A stretch of DNA of 64,000 nt, taken from positions 1 through 64,000 of the forward strand of contig JBBIQS010000014.1 of assembly GCA_037442205.1 (NCBI GenBank). Direction: 5' to 3'. Source of the stretch: JBBIQS01 sp037442205 (GTDB taxonomy: Bacteria; Myxococcota; Myxococcia; Myxococcales; UBA5297). Of the stretch, positions 53,144-61,774 are shown piece after piece (position 1 is the stretch's first letter; each line of letters starts with the position of its first letter). Position numbers and translations under genes: made by a program. Below the pieces are notes generated by a model. It had not been told where the DNA came from. It searched no databases and saw only the letters and a list, made by a program, of their open reading frames with translations.

Positions 53144-54325
53144 TCACCTCAGCGGGGGCAGCAGCACGTAGGTGGCCGGTCCGGTCTTGCGGTAATAGTA
53201 CTCCTCGCCCCATGGATAACGCAGGTCCCCCTCGGAAAGAATCCCTGCGCCGGCCAGCTCCGAGAGCGAGCCGGGGCAGCTGCCCTTCTCCAGCGTGAAG
53301 ACCGCGATCGCGCTGTCCAGCCGCGACAGCTGGGAGCGCGAGGCCAGCCGGCGGGGGGCGGCCTCGGAGTAGCGGCTGCCGGAGCTTGCGCCCTGGGCGC
53401 TGTGCTCCAGGCGCACGGCCAGCAGGCCTACGACTCCGACCAGGAGCACGGTGGCGGCCAGCTTCGAGGTGGCGGCGACCAGCCGCTCGCCCCAGCGCGC
53501 CCCACCCTGCTGGCCGGCCGCGACGGCCTTGCCCTCGCTCGACTTGACGAACCCCAGGTTGAGCAGGTTGAGCAGCGCCTTGCAGGCCTCGAACTCGCCC
53601 AGCCGCGAGCGATCGATGATCGCCTGCACGTCGCGGCCCTTCTCCACCAGCCCGTAGACCAGCCGCTCGTTGTCGCCGACGTTCTTGAAGTCGCCCTTCT
53701 CGCCGCCGGGCTCCTTGGGCCCGCCCTCGCCAAAGGCGTCGTCCAGGGCCGAGTCGACGTCGTCGTCCTGGGCGCCGGCGGCGGGCAGCGGCTTGAGCTG
53801 CTCGAAGGTCACCGTGGCGCTGGGGATCTTCTTGCGGATCACCGGCCACTCGTCGACCCGCCGGAAGCCCTCCATCAGCACGCTCTCGGAGCGCAGCGGG
53901 GTGATGGCGTCGGGGTCGTACTCCACCTCGGCGGCCTCGAACTCGTAGTCGCCGGTCTTCCAGAAGAACAGCCGGTAGAGGGTCTCGGTGGTCTGCAGCT
54001 CGGCCATCTTGCGCAGCGCCTCGCGCGAGATCGCCTCACTGGCCACCAGGATGTCCCCCAGCCGCTTGAGGGTGCGCTTCTGCTCCTCCAGCGCCTCCTC
54101 CAACTGGTGCTCGGTGATCAGCCCGGCGCGCACCAGCATGTCGCCCAGCAGTTCCTTCTTCCTGCGGGTCGAGCTCTCGGCCCGGACCACCGCTCCGTCC
54201 TTGAAGCCGACCTGGACCTGATCCTCGCGGTCGATCAGGTGCAGCACCCCGGTCTTCCCCTGCTGGCCGATGAGCTGGAAGATGTCGGCGATGCCGAAGT
54301 CCTTGATGGTCCCCTTGAGCGCCAT
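53144..54325 (-). CDS. DUF4388 protein with TM helix and pseudopilin-like C-terminus
   Basis: A 393-residue protein. Residues 1-150 are DUF4388 (MALKGTIKDFGIADIFQLIG start, GVLHLIDRE, LGDMLVRAGLITEHQL), a domain common in Myxococcota signalling proteins. An acidic linker follows, then a helical domain (about 215-270) and a membrane helix (about 288-306). The last 65 residues (SRLDSAIAVFTLEKGSCPGS, then DLRYPWGEEYYY) resemble the periplasmic part of GspG/type II pseudopilins. The combination is unusual. It follows the large TPR gene by 12 bases. Confidence 0.8.
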   Translation of the reverse strand: MALKGTIKDFGIADIFQLIGQQGKTGVLHLIDREDQVQVGFKDGAVVRAESSTRRKKELLGDMLVRAGLITEHQLEEALEEQKRTLKRLGDILVASEAISREALRKMAELQTTETLYRLFFWKTGDYEFEAAEVEYDPDAITPLRSESVLMEGFRRVDEWPVIRKKIPSATVTFEQLKPLPAAGAQDDDVDSALDDAFGEGGPKEPGGEKGDFKNVGDNERLVYGLVEKGRDVQAIIDRSRLGEFEACKALLNLLNLGFVKSSEGKAVAAGQQGGARWGERLVAATSKLAATVLLVGVVGLLAVRLEHSAQGASSGSRYSEAAPRRLASRSQLSRLDSAIAVFTLEKGSCPGSLSELAGAGILSEGDLRYPWGEEYYYRKTGPATYVLLPPLR

Positions 54326-54337
54326 GCGCAGACTCTC

Positions 54338-56575
54338 CTAGGAGGCGGACCGGCCAGGGGCCTTGGGCTCTTCTTCCTTGGCCTTGGCTGGATGGTCGAA
54401 GGCCCGGTGTATTCCCCAGGCGTGCAGCAGCAGACCCAGCGCCAGGGGAGGCAGCAGCCGCAGCAGCGGCGGCACCTCGCCCAGCGGCGCGCGAACCAGC
54501 CCGCCGGCCACCACTGCCTGGGACAGCAGTTGGAAGACCGCGATCAGCAGCAGCGCCCCGAAGATCGTGCTGCCGCCGAGCACCTGCCCGGCCCCGCTCA
54601 GCATGAACGCCGCCCCCTTGAGGCCCAGCTTCCTGCGGCGGGCGAAGCGCTCGATGCTCAGCTCCTTGTCGGCCCGGGCCGCCGGATCGACCGCCGCGCG
54701 CTGGTTGAAGAGGAAGACGCACTGGCCGCACAGGGTGCCGACCGCGGCGTCGTCGCAGCGGCGGCAGACCGACCGGCCGCACTTGGAGCAGCTTCCGGCG
54801 GGCGCTAGCGAGCCGCCGACGACCGCCAGCAACCCCAGCAGCCCCACCGCGAGCAGCCCCACCGGCAGCACCAGTCCCTCGGGCACCGCGCCGAACAAGA
54901 TCACCGACAGCCGGCCCTCGATCGCCCCGGCCGAGATTTCAGCCGCCGCCAGGTCCTCGACCACCTCCACCGGCAGCGTCGCCCCGACCAGCAGCCGGTT
55001 GGCGTGCATGTCTGGTTCGGCGCCGGAGGTGGCGATCAGCTCGGGGTCGAGCTCGATGGCCCGGCGCATCGCGTCCTGGGACCTGGCCAGCTCCGAGCTG
55101 GCCTCTTCCTTGGTCACCAGCTGCGCCTTGCGGCTGGCCAGGCGAGACAGCAGCAGGTGGGGCTCTGCGCGGGTGGGCTCGCGCTCGGAGGCTCGCTGGA
55201 AGGTCTCGCGCGCGCCGTCGAGGTCGCCGGCCAGCACCAGCGCGTCGCCCAGCTCGAGCATCGCCTCGTAGGAGGGCCGGGCCTCGGCGGCCCGGCGCAG
55301 CAGCGCCACCGCCGGCTCGACGTCGCCGCGCCGGCGCGCCTGCTGGCCCAGCACGAAGAGCACCGGGTAGCTGGGCAACGGTTCGTCTGCCAGGCGCTTG
55401 AGCTCTGCCTCCTGGCGCGGCCCCTCGAGGCCGCCGCGGGAGGCCAGGTAGATCACCTCGGCCTTGCTCCCCGGCAGCGCGCTGCGCACGGCGAGCAGTC
55501 CCCCGACCGTCGGCAAGACCACCAGGAGGGCCAGCGTCGCCGCGGAGAGGACGCGCTCGGTCCAGCTCATGTAGAGCCAGGCGGCGAGCGCCACGGCGAA
55601 GTAGCTCCAGAAGAGCCCCAGCCCCAGCGCCGGGGGGAGCATCACCGCGACCAGCGCCAGCAGGGCCGACTGGATCCGCCCGGTCCCGGCCGGGAAGAGG
55701 TCGTTGAAGTCGTGCAGGAAGCGGCGCAGGTGGCGCAGCAGGATCAGCGCCAGCAGCGCGGTGCCGGCCGCCACCAGCGATGCCAGCGCGCTGGCGCCCG
55801 CGTCGGCCAGGACGCTGGCCCGGAAGCGCGGTTCGCGCAGCGTGGCCCGGACGGCATCGATCGCCGAGGCGAAGTAGCGCGGGAAGTTGGTGAGGTCCGA
55901 GGCGAAGGCCGCGCGCGCCAGCGACCAGTGGGCATAGGGCAGGTCGGGCGCCAGCTGGGTGGCGATCAGGGCCCGGCGCACCGCCTCGGCCGGCTCCGAG
56001 GCCAGCAGCATCTGCGACTCGTGGGCCATGGCCCCGGCCAGCGCGAACAGGTTGTCGAAGCCCAGCTCGGCGCGCAGGGCCAGCAGCCGAGACTCCTGAT
56101 CCTGGACCGCCTTGAAGTTCCTGAGGTCCAGCGCCTTCTGCCGCTCGCGCCAGGCCTGCATCAGCTGCTGGGCGCCGTCCTGGGGCGGCATGAGGATGGC
56201 CTTGGCCTCGCGCCGCTCGACCTCCTTGGAGTTGGAGGGAGGAGCGGCGGCGCTGGAGCCGGGCGCGGCGACGGCGCCGGCATCGGCAGCCATCCCGGCA
56301 TCGGGGGCGGCCTTGGCGTCGGCGGCCACCGGTGCCGGCCGATGGGGGCGGCCGGGGACGAAGGCCTCCTCCTTGCTCGCCTCGTCGAGGGTCTGGTCGT
56401 CCTCTTCGGCCGCGGGCTGCTCGGCGGCTGGATGCTTCTTGGGCCGGGGGCGGTCGTCCTCGGGCGAGGGGATGTCGATGTCGAGAGGATGCGGGGCGCT
56501 GATCTGGGCCGAGGCAGCGGCCCCCGTCAGCAGGGTCAGGCCGAGCAGCGCGCGCGAGAGAAGGCGGAGGGTCAT
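54338..56575 (-). CDS. Large TPR membrane protein with embedded zinc ribbon
   Basis: A 745-residue protein. A signal-like N-terminus (RLLSRALLGLTLLTGAAASA) and a long Pro/Ala/acidic linker come first. A helical domain, several membrane helices (about 260-395) and TPR repeats (about 430-530) follow. Two more helices lead to a cysteine-rich ribbon near 625 (CSKCGRSVCRRCDD, then LCGQC), with further helices near the C-terminus. I do not recognise the whole. The start ATG 56575 is chosen for the hydrophobic segment. It is co-oriented with and just upstream of the DUF4388 gene. Confidence 0.75.
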   Translation of the reverse strand: MTLRLLSRALLGLTLLTGAAASAQISAPHPLDIDIPSPEDDRPRPKKHPAAEQPAAEEDDQTLDEASKEEAFVPGRPHRPAPVAADAKAAPDAGMAADAGAVAAPGSSAAAPPSNSKEVERREAKAILMPPQDGAQQLMQAWRERQKALDLRNFKAVQDQESRLLALRAELGFDNLFALAGAMAHESQMLLASEPAEAVRRALIATQLAPDLPYAHWSLARAAFASDLTNFPRYFASAIDAVRATLREPRFRASVLADAGASALASLVAAGTALLALILLRHLRRFLHDFNDLFPAGTGRIQSALLALVAVMLPPALGLGLFWSYFAVALAAWLYMSWTERVLSAATLALLVVLPTVGGLLAVRSALPGSKAEVIYLASRGGLEGPRQEAELKRLADEPLPSYPVLFVLGQQARRRGDVEPAVALLRRAAEARPSYEAMLELGDALVLAGDLDGARETFQRASEREPTRAEPHLLLSRLASRKAQLVTKEEASSELARSQDAMRRAIELDPELIATSGAEPDMHANRLLVGATLPVEVVEDLAAAEISAGAIEGRLSVILFGAVPEGLVLPVGLLAVGLLGLLAVVGGSLAPAGSCSKCGRSVCRRCDDAAVGTLCGQCVFLFNQRAAVDPAARADKELSIERFARRRKLGLKGAAFMLSGAGQVLGGSTIFGALLLIAVFQLLSQAVVAGGLVRAPLGEVPPLLRLLPPLALGLLLHAWGIHRAFDHPAKAKEEEPKAPGRSAS

Positions 56576-56795
56576 TCGGTGGGCATCAGGGCCCGGTCGG
56601 CCGAGGGTGTGGGAGCCAGGAAGCGGGGCGATTCTAGCCTGGGAAAAAAAGGCGCGGCAACCTAAGAGATCCTCGGCCGGGCGAGCGCCGGGCCGCAAGC
56701 CGCGCTAGGAATCGGAGCCGGCCCCGGTGAGGTTTGCCCGCGGAGCGACTATGGTGCGCGCGGGCGCCCCGCCCTTGCCAAGGAGCAGAGAAGAC

Positions 56796-57617
56796 ATGAG
56801 CCGAGCCGCCGAGCAGCTGGAGCGCATCATCGCCATCATGGCCCGGCTGCGCTCTCCCACCGGCTGTCCCTGGGACCGCGAGCAGGACATCCGCTCGCTG
56901 CGCCCCTATCTGGTCGAGGAGACGTACGAGGTCCTGGAGCAGATGGACGTGGTGGCCCGCGGCGGCAGCCTCAAGCCGCTGTGCGAGGAGCTGGGCGACC
57001 TGCTGTTCCAGATCGTCTTCCACGCTCAGATCGCCAGCGAGCAGAAGGCCTTCGACATGGCGGACGTAATCCAGGCCATCGCCGACAAGATCGAATTCCG
57101 CCACCCGCACGTCTTCGCCGGGGCCAGCGCCGACGACCCGGTCGAGCTGGCCAGCCGGTGGGTCAAGCTCAAGGCCGAAGAGCGCAAGAAGAAGACCGGC
57201 AGCGCCGGCAGCGTGCTCGAGGGAGTGCCCAGGGACGCCCCGGCGCTGATGCGCGCCGAGCGGCTGACCGAGAAGGCCAGCCGGGTGGGCTTCGACTGGA
57301 AGAAGGTCCAGGACGTGCGGGCCAAGGTCGACGAGGAGCTGGCCGAGCTGGACGAGGCCATCGAAAGCGGCAGCCGCGACCGGATCGAGAGCGAGCTGGG
57401 CGACGTGCTCTTCGCCCTGGCCAACCTGGGCCGCTGGCTCAAGAGCCCGCCCGAGGACGCCCTGCGCGGCACCATCGACCGGTTCATCGACCGCTTCCAC
57501 TTCATCGAGGAGTCGCTGCGCCAGCAGGGGCGCGATCCCCACCAGGCCACCCTCGAGGAAATGGACGCCCTCTGGGACCAGGCCAAACGCCGGACCTCCC
57601 CTGCCAAGGCTGAGTAG
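56796..57617 (+). CDS. mazG: Nucleoside triphosphate pyrophosphohydrolase MazG
   Basis: MazG, 273 residues, hydrolysing (d)NTPs to monophosphates and pyrophosphate. Two tandem MazG domains are seen. The first has CPWDREQDIRSLRPYLVEE and EELGDLLFQIVFH, the second DEELAELDEAI and ELGDVLFALANLGRWL, with the metal-binding glutamates intact. AAGGAG is upstream of the ATG at 56796. It is divergent from the large TPR gene and followed by a 592-base non-coding region. Confidence 0.95.
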   Translation: MSRAAEQLERIIAIMARLRSPTGCPWDREQDIRSLRPYLVEETYEVLEQMDVVARGGSLKPLCEELGDLLFQIVFHAQIASEQKAFDMADVIQAIADKIEFRHPHVFAGASADDPVELASRWVKLKAEERKKKTGSAGSVLEGVPRDAPALMRAERLTEKASRVGFDWKKVQDVRAKVDEELAELDEAIESGSRDRIESELGDVLFALANLGRWLKSPPEDALRGTIDRFIDRFHFIEESLRQQGRDPHQATLEEMDALWDQAKRRTSPAKAE

Positions 57618-57653
57618 CTTCCACCCCGCAGCGAAGTTCGACCCACGACGATC

Positions 57654-57699
57654 TTGTCCACAGATTGTGTGGAGAACTTGTGGCGAACGCTGTGGGCAG
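57654..57699. other. Cluster of DnaA-box-like motifs
   Basis: Compared with the DnaA box TTATCCACA: TTGTCCACA at 57654-57662 (one mismatch) and, on the opposite strand, TTCTCCACA at 57668-57676 (one mismatch), TTCGCCACA at 57679-57687 (two) and CTGCCCACA at 57691-57699 (three). The last three are spaced 11 and 12 bases apart, close to one helical turn. An oriC or a DnaA-regulated site is possible. No dnaA or dnaN is nearby. Confidence 0.4.
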
Positions 57700-57739
57700 C
57701 CGGCCCCGCCCCTCGCTCGGGGAGGCCGGCGGTCGTTTT
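57699..57739 (+). terminator. Possible terminator downstream of mazG
   Basis: GCCGGCC (57699-57705) and GGCCGGC (57724-57730) form a 7-bp stem with inner CCCC/GGGG pairing, followed by GGTCGTTTT. It is about 80 bases after the mazG stop. Confidence 0.4.
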
Positions 57740-58122
57740 GCTGAAATCCGCAGCAAATCGCAACCGCCCGATTCTGCGACGCTTTTTGGACTGCTGCGAG
57801 GAGTTCACCCGCGGACAGAGCGCCGGGAGGGCGCCGCGGCGCCCGGCGGCGAGTTTTCCCCTTTCGGCGGCCCTTGCGCCGCCCGCGCGGCCGGGGTCAT
57901 TGGACCCCCAAGGTTGACTGGCTGACTCATTCGCCTATCTGAGGGCGCCGAGTGTCGACCTGCCAACGGTGCCAGAATCGGCGGTCGAACGACCCGTTCA
58001 AATCCTCGTTCTAGGCTTCACGATTTTGAAGGCCGGATCGGTCTCGGCGCGGCGATGGCGGCGCGGCCGCGGTCGTCGATGGCGGGCTGGCGCCCAGAGC
58101 CTCCGCCGCTCGGCGATGCAGC

Positions 58123-58152
58123 TTGACAGCCCGCCCGACAAGCTGCTACGAA
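58123..58152 (+). promoter_or_regulatory. Sigma70-type promoter of rpsT
   Basis: Consensus TTGACA (58123-58128) is followed after 18 bases by TACGAA (58147-58152). Transcription would start about 50 bases before the rpsT GTG. S20 represses its own translation in other bacteria; nothing in this leader proves that here. Confidence 0.55.
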
Positions 58153-58209
58153 GCGCGCCCCTATCGCGCTGTATTCAGCGAGAAGTTACGAAGCTTTTGG
58201 AGGTTTGAA

Positions 58210-58473
58210 GTGGCCAACATCAAGTCCGCCGAGAAGCGCCATCGCCAGAGCCTGAAGCGCAAGGCTCGCAACCTGCACTGGCGCTCCAGCGTCAAGACCG
58301 CCCTCAAGAAGGCGCGCGCTGCCGTCTCCGCCAAGGACCCCAACGCCAAGAAGCTGGTGGTCGACGCCGAGAAGATGCTGAAGAAGGCGGCGTCCAAGGG
58401 CGTCATCCACGCCCGCAACGCCTCGCGGCACGTGGCCCGCATGGCCAAGGCGCTGGCCCCGGCTGCCAAGTAG
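58210..58473 (+). CDS. rpsT: 30S ribosomal protein S20
   Basis: S20, 87 residues, a lysine/arginine-rich helical protein binding 16S rRNA. It begins ANIKSAEKRHRQSLKRKARN and has GVIHARNASRHVARMAKAL at the end. The GTG start at 58210 is supported by GGAGG 6-7 bases upstream and by the family start. A strong hairpin follows the stop. Confidence 0.96.
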   Translation: MANIKSAEKRHRQSLKRKARNLHWRSSVKTALKKARAAVSAKDPNAKKLVVDAEKMLKKAASKGVIHARNASRHVARMAKALAPAAK

Positions 58474-58530
58474 TCCCTCCGCGGGCTCTGCCCTCTGATT
58501 GACGGGCCGAGCTCGCGGCGAGCTGCGCCA

Positions 58531-58552
58531 AGGGGCGGATTCCTCCGCCCCT
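58531..58552. terminator. Bidirectional hairpin between rpsT and lptE
   Basis: AGGGGCGGA (58531-58539) and TCCGCCCCT (58544-58552) form a perfect 9-bp stem with a TTCC loop, located where the rpsT and lptE transcripts converge. It reaches into the lptE stop codon. No T-run is present. Confidence 0.55.
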
Positions 58553-59216
58553 AATATCCGCTGGAAAGGCTCTCGTAGGCTTGCCGCATCAGATCTGCGG
58601 CGAGGCGGCGAAGGGCTGTCCGGCGGTTGCCCTCTGCCTCCAGAATCGTGCTCCCGGGCAGGAAGTCCTCCTGGCCGGAGACGGCGATCTCCTTGAGCGT
58701 CTGGCCGGCGCGGACCAACCGCACCTTGGCGGTGGCCAGCAAGCGGTAGCTGGCCACCTGGCCGCCCCCGGTGAGCCCAGGCGGCGTGACGAACAGCGCC
58801 TGGCCTCCGGCCAGCGAGACCAACTCTCCCTCCAGCCTGGCATCGCTGGCCGCCTCCCCTTCCCGGCCGGCCCGCGACAGCTCCCCGCGCATCGCCGCGG
58901 TGAAGAGCGCCTCCGCCCCCGCCTCCGGGGTGCGGTTCTGGAACATCGGCACGTAGGCGGTGCGCACTCCCCCCGGCAGCTCGCCGCCCCGGGCCGTGAA
59001 GCGATAGCCGCAGGCGCTGGCGAGCACCGCCGCCGCCAGCAGGCCGAGCTTCCACAACCTTCCCAGCCTCGGGCTCCGGGCCGAGGACCGCTCACCGGAC
59101 GCCGACCCGGTCGCACCGAGCGGAGCGCCAGCGGAGTCGAGGGGCCCCCGACTCCGGGCCCGCCGCGCACGCCCTACGCTCGGGCTGACCGGTTCTCGCG
59201 GCGCGAAGTGAGCCAT
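58551..59216 (-). CDS. lptE: LPS-assembly lipoprotein LptE-like, with repeat-derived N-terminal extension
   Basis: An LptE-type outer-membrane lipoprotein that plugs LptD for lipopolysaccharide export. The core runs from ACGYRFTARGGELPGGVRT, with YVPMFQNRT and the C-terminal RRLAADLMRQAYESL pattern typical of the family. The frame opens at ATG 59216, one base overlapping the leuS stop (TGATG), giving 221 residues. The first roughly 50 residues before the signal (LWKLGLLAAAVLASAC) are encoded largely by a palindromic repeat. The true start may instead be an in-frame TTG at 59057, which would give a normal lipoprotein signal. Confidence 0.8.
   Translation of the reverse strand: MAHFAPREPVSPSVGRARRARSRGPLDSAGAPLGATGSASGERSSARSPRLGRLWKLGLLAAAVLASACGYRFTARGGELPGGVRTAYVPMFQNRTPEAGAEALFTAAMRGELSRAGREGEAASDARLEGELVSLAGGQALFVTPPGLTGGGQVASYRLLATAKVRLVRAGQTLKEIAVSGQEDFLPGSTILEAEGNRRTALRRLAADLMRQAYESLSSGY
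59133..59190. repeat. Palindromic repeat element, copy B (inside lptE frame)
   Basis: GGAGTCG (59133-59139) and CGACTCC (59049 is not involved; arm is 59149-59155) enclose AGGGGCCCC, forming a 7-bp stem. The tail CGCTCGGGCTGACC (59177-59190) follows. The arms and tail match copy A at 19272-19324. It lies within the open frame upstream of the LptE signal peptide. Confidence 0.55.
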
Positions 59217-61705
59217 CAGCCGGCGACCACGAAGTTGACCAGCCGCTTGGGGACGAAGACCACCCTCTTGATCGCCTTGCCCGCCAGGTGTGGGGCCACC
59301 GCGCCGTCCTTCTCGGCCATCGCCTTGACCTCGGCCTCGCCGGCCTCGACCGCGCACTGGATCTGCCCGCGCAGCTTGCCGTTGACCTGCACCGCGTAGG
59401 TCACCGAATCCTCGGCGGCCAGCACGGGATCGAAGGCCGGCCAGCTGCGGGCCTGCAGGCTCTGCGTCGCGCCGTAATCGGCGGCGATCTCCTCGCACAG
59501 GTGCGGGGCGAACGGCGAGAGCATGAAGGCGATCAGCCGCACCGCCTCGGCCATGGCCGCCTTCTCCGCCTTGTCGGCCGAGGGAGCCATCGGGGTGAGG
59601 AAGTTCACCAGCTCCATCACCCGGGCGATGGCGGTATTGAAGCCCAGCCGCTCCAGGTCCTCGGTGACGCGCATGAGCGCCTTGTGCGAGGCCTTGCGGA
59701 TGGCCAGGGCGTTGCCGGTCTCGCCGCCGGCGGGCACGCCCTCGCTGGCGCAGTCGCGCTGGGCGTAGGCCAGCCGCCAGACGCGGCCCAGGAAGCGGCT
59801 GCAGCCCTCGACCTGCTCGTCGGACCAGTCGATGTCCTTCTCAGGCGGGCCGGCGAACATCACGAAGGTGCGGGCGGCGTCGGCGCCGAAGCGGGCCACG
59901 ATGTCGCTGGGCGAGACCACGTTGCCCCAGCGCTTGGACATCTTGCGGCCGTCGGGGCCGTTGACGATGCCCTGGGTCACCAGCTTCTTCACCGGCTCGT
60001 CCACGCTCACCAGCCCCAGCTGCTTCATCACCAGGGTCCAGAAGCGGAAGTAGAGCAGGTGCATCACCGCGTGCTCGGGGCCGCCGACGTAGACGTCCAC
60101 CGGCAGCATCCGCTTGGCCTCCGCCGGATCGACCGGGAGCTTGGCGTCCTTGGGCGACAGGAAGCGGGCGAAGTACCAGCTGGAGTCGACGAAGGTGTCC
60201 ATCGTCTCCGCCTCGCGGCGCGCCGGGCCGCCGCACTTCGGGCAGGTGGTGTTGATGAACTCCGGCACCTTGGCCAGCGGCGGCTCGCCGCGGCCGGTGA
60301 GCACCTTGGCCACGTCGATCCGCGGCAGAGTCACCGGCAACTGCTCGAGGGGGACCGAGATCCCTTCGTGGTTGGGGTCGCACTTCTCGCAGTAGACGAT
60401 AGGGATCGGCGTGCCCCAGTAGCGCTGGCGGGAGAAGCCCCAGTCGCGCTGGCGGAAGGTCACCGCCGAGCCGCCCAGCCCCTTCTGCTTGAGCGCGGCG
60501 CACACCTTGCGGCGCCCCTCCTCGCTGGAAAGGCCAGTGAAATCGCCGGAGTCGAACATCACCCCGTCCTCGGTCGAGGCGGCGGCCAGGCCCTGGGAGG
60601 CGAGCTTGTCGCCCTCCTTGGGCTGGATCACGACCTTGATCGGCAGGCCGTACTTCTTGGCGAACTCGAAGTCGCGCTGGTCGTGGGCGGGCACGCTCAT
60701 CACCGCCCCGGTGCCGTAGTCGCTGACCACGAAGTTGGCCGCCCACACCGGCACCTTCTGCCCGGTGAACGGGTGGATGGCGTAGGCCCCGGTGAAGACG
60801 CCCTCCTTCTCCGGCTCCTCGTCCTTCTTCTGCGCGGCGGCCTTCTTCTCCTGGTCGGCGGCGAAGGCCTTGACCTGCTCGGCGGTCTTGGCGTTGACCA
60901 GCTTGGACATCAGCGAATGGTCGGGCGCCACCACCACGTAGCTGACGCCGAAGAGGGTGTCGGCGCGGGTGGTGAACACGGTCAGGGCAGCGTCGGCGCC
61001 GTCGATCTTGAAGACGATCTCCGCGCCCTCGGACTTGCCGATCCAGTTGCGCTGCATCGAGGTGATGCGCTCCGGCCACTCGGTGAGCTGGTCGATCTGC
61101 TGCAGGAGCTGCTCGGAGTAGGCGGTGATCTTGAACGCCCATTCCGGCATCCGCTTGACCACCACCTGGTCGCCGCTGCGCTCGCAGGCGCCGTCCTTGA
61201 CCTGCTCGTTGGCGATCACCGTGGCGCAGCCCGGGCACCAGTTGACCCGGCTCATCCGCCGGTAGACCAGCCCCAGCTCGCGCATCTTCAGGAAGAACCA
61301 CTGGTTCCAGCGGTAGTACTCGGGATCCGAGGTGTTGATCTCGCGCTCCCAGTCGTAGCTGTAGCCGACCGAGAGCATCTCGGCCTTGAACTGGGCGACG
61401 TTCTCGCGGGTGCGGTCGGCGGGGTGGCGCTGATCCTTGATGGCGGCGTTCTCCGCCGGCAGCCCCAGCGCGTCCCAGCCCATCGGGTGCAGCACGTCGT
61501 AGCCCTTGGTACGGAAGTAGCGCGCCAGCACGTCGCCGATCAGGTAGTTGCGCACGTGCCCCATGTGCATCTTGCCCGAGGGGTACGGGAACATCTCCAG
61601 CACGTAGCGCTTCTCGCCATTCCCCTTGAGCTTGAACAGGCCCTCTTGCTGCCAGCGCTGCTGCCACTTGGGCTCGATGGCTTTGGGGTCGTAGCGTTCC
61701 TGCAC
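59216..61705 (-). CDS. leuS: Leucyl-tRNA synthetase
   Basis: LeuRS, 829 residues, class I synthetase charging tRNA-Leu. The HIGH motif is HMGH in YPSGKMHMGHVRNY and KMSKS is KMSKRWGNVV. An editing (CP1) domain lies between them, with VFTTRADTLFGVSYVV. The GTG start at 61705 is supported by AAGGAG 7 bases upstream and the family start QERYDPKAIEPKWQQRW. The stop overlaps the lptE ATG by one base; a leuS-lptE pairing is common in Proteobacteria. Confidence 0.97.
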   Translation of the reverse strand: MQERYDPKAIEPKWQQRWQQEGLFKLKGNGEKRYVLEMFPYPSGKMHMGHVRNYLIGDVLARYFRTKGYDVLHPMGWDALGLPAENAAIKDQRHPADRTRENVAQFKAEMLSVGYSYDWEREINTSDPEYYRWNQWFFLKMRELGLVYRRMSRVNWCPGCATVIANEQVKDGACERSGDQVVVKRMPEWAFKITAYSEQLLQQIDQLTEWPERITSMQRNWIGKSEGAEIVFKIDGADAALTVFTTRADTLFGVSYVVVAPDHSLMSKLVNAKTAEQVKAFAADQEKKAAAQKKDEEPEKEGVFTGAYAIHPFTGQKVPVWAANFVVSDYGTGAVMSVPAHDQRDFEFAKKYGLPIKVVIQPKEGDKLASQGLAAASTEDGVMFDSGDFTGLSSEEGRRKVCAALKQKGLGGSAVTFRQRDWGFSRQRYWGTPIPIVYCEKCDPNHEGISVPLEQLPVTLPRIDVAKVLTGRGEPPLAKVPEFINTTCPKCGGPARREAETMDTFVDSSWYFARFLSPKDAKLPVDPAEAKRMLPVDVYVGGPEHAVMHLLYFRFWTLVMKQLGLVSVDEPVKKLVTQGIVNGPDGRKMSKRWGNVVSPSDIVARFGADAARTFVMFAGPPEKDIDWSDEQVEGCSRFLGRVWRLAYAQRDCASEGVPAGGETGNALAIRKASHKALMRVTEDLERLGFNTAIARVMELVNFLTPMAPSADKAEKAAMAEAVRLIAFMLSPFAPHLCEEIAADYGATQSLQARSWPAFDPVLAAEDSVTYAVQVNGKLRGQIQCAVEAGEAEVKAMAEKDGAVAPHLAGKAIKRVVFVPKRLVNFVVAG

Positions 61706-61774
61706 GGTCGATCTCCTTGGCGGGCGCTCTTTCGGCTGCGCGCTCGCCCGGTAGCGGATGAAAAGAAGCCAACA

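Larger units (their letters stand above)
57618..58209. other. Long intergenic region between mazG and rpsT
   Basis: 592 bases without a supported gene. It contains, in order, a cluster of TGTGG (DnaA-box-like) motifs (57654-57699), a GC-rich hairpin (57699-57739), a mixed stretch with a small GAACGA/TCGTTC hairpin (57987-58011), and the rpsT promoter (58123-58152). Its length and motif density are unusual for this compact window. Confidence 0.55.

Noticed and set aside
57987..58011. GTTCAAATC flanked by GAACGA and TCGTTC, resembling a tRNA T-arm
   Set aside because: The flanking stem is not placed as in a T-arm, and no acceptor, D-arm or anticodon stem can be built around it. I treat it as a small hairpin only.
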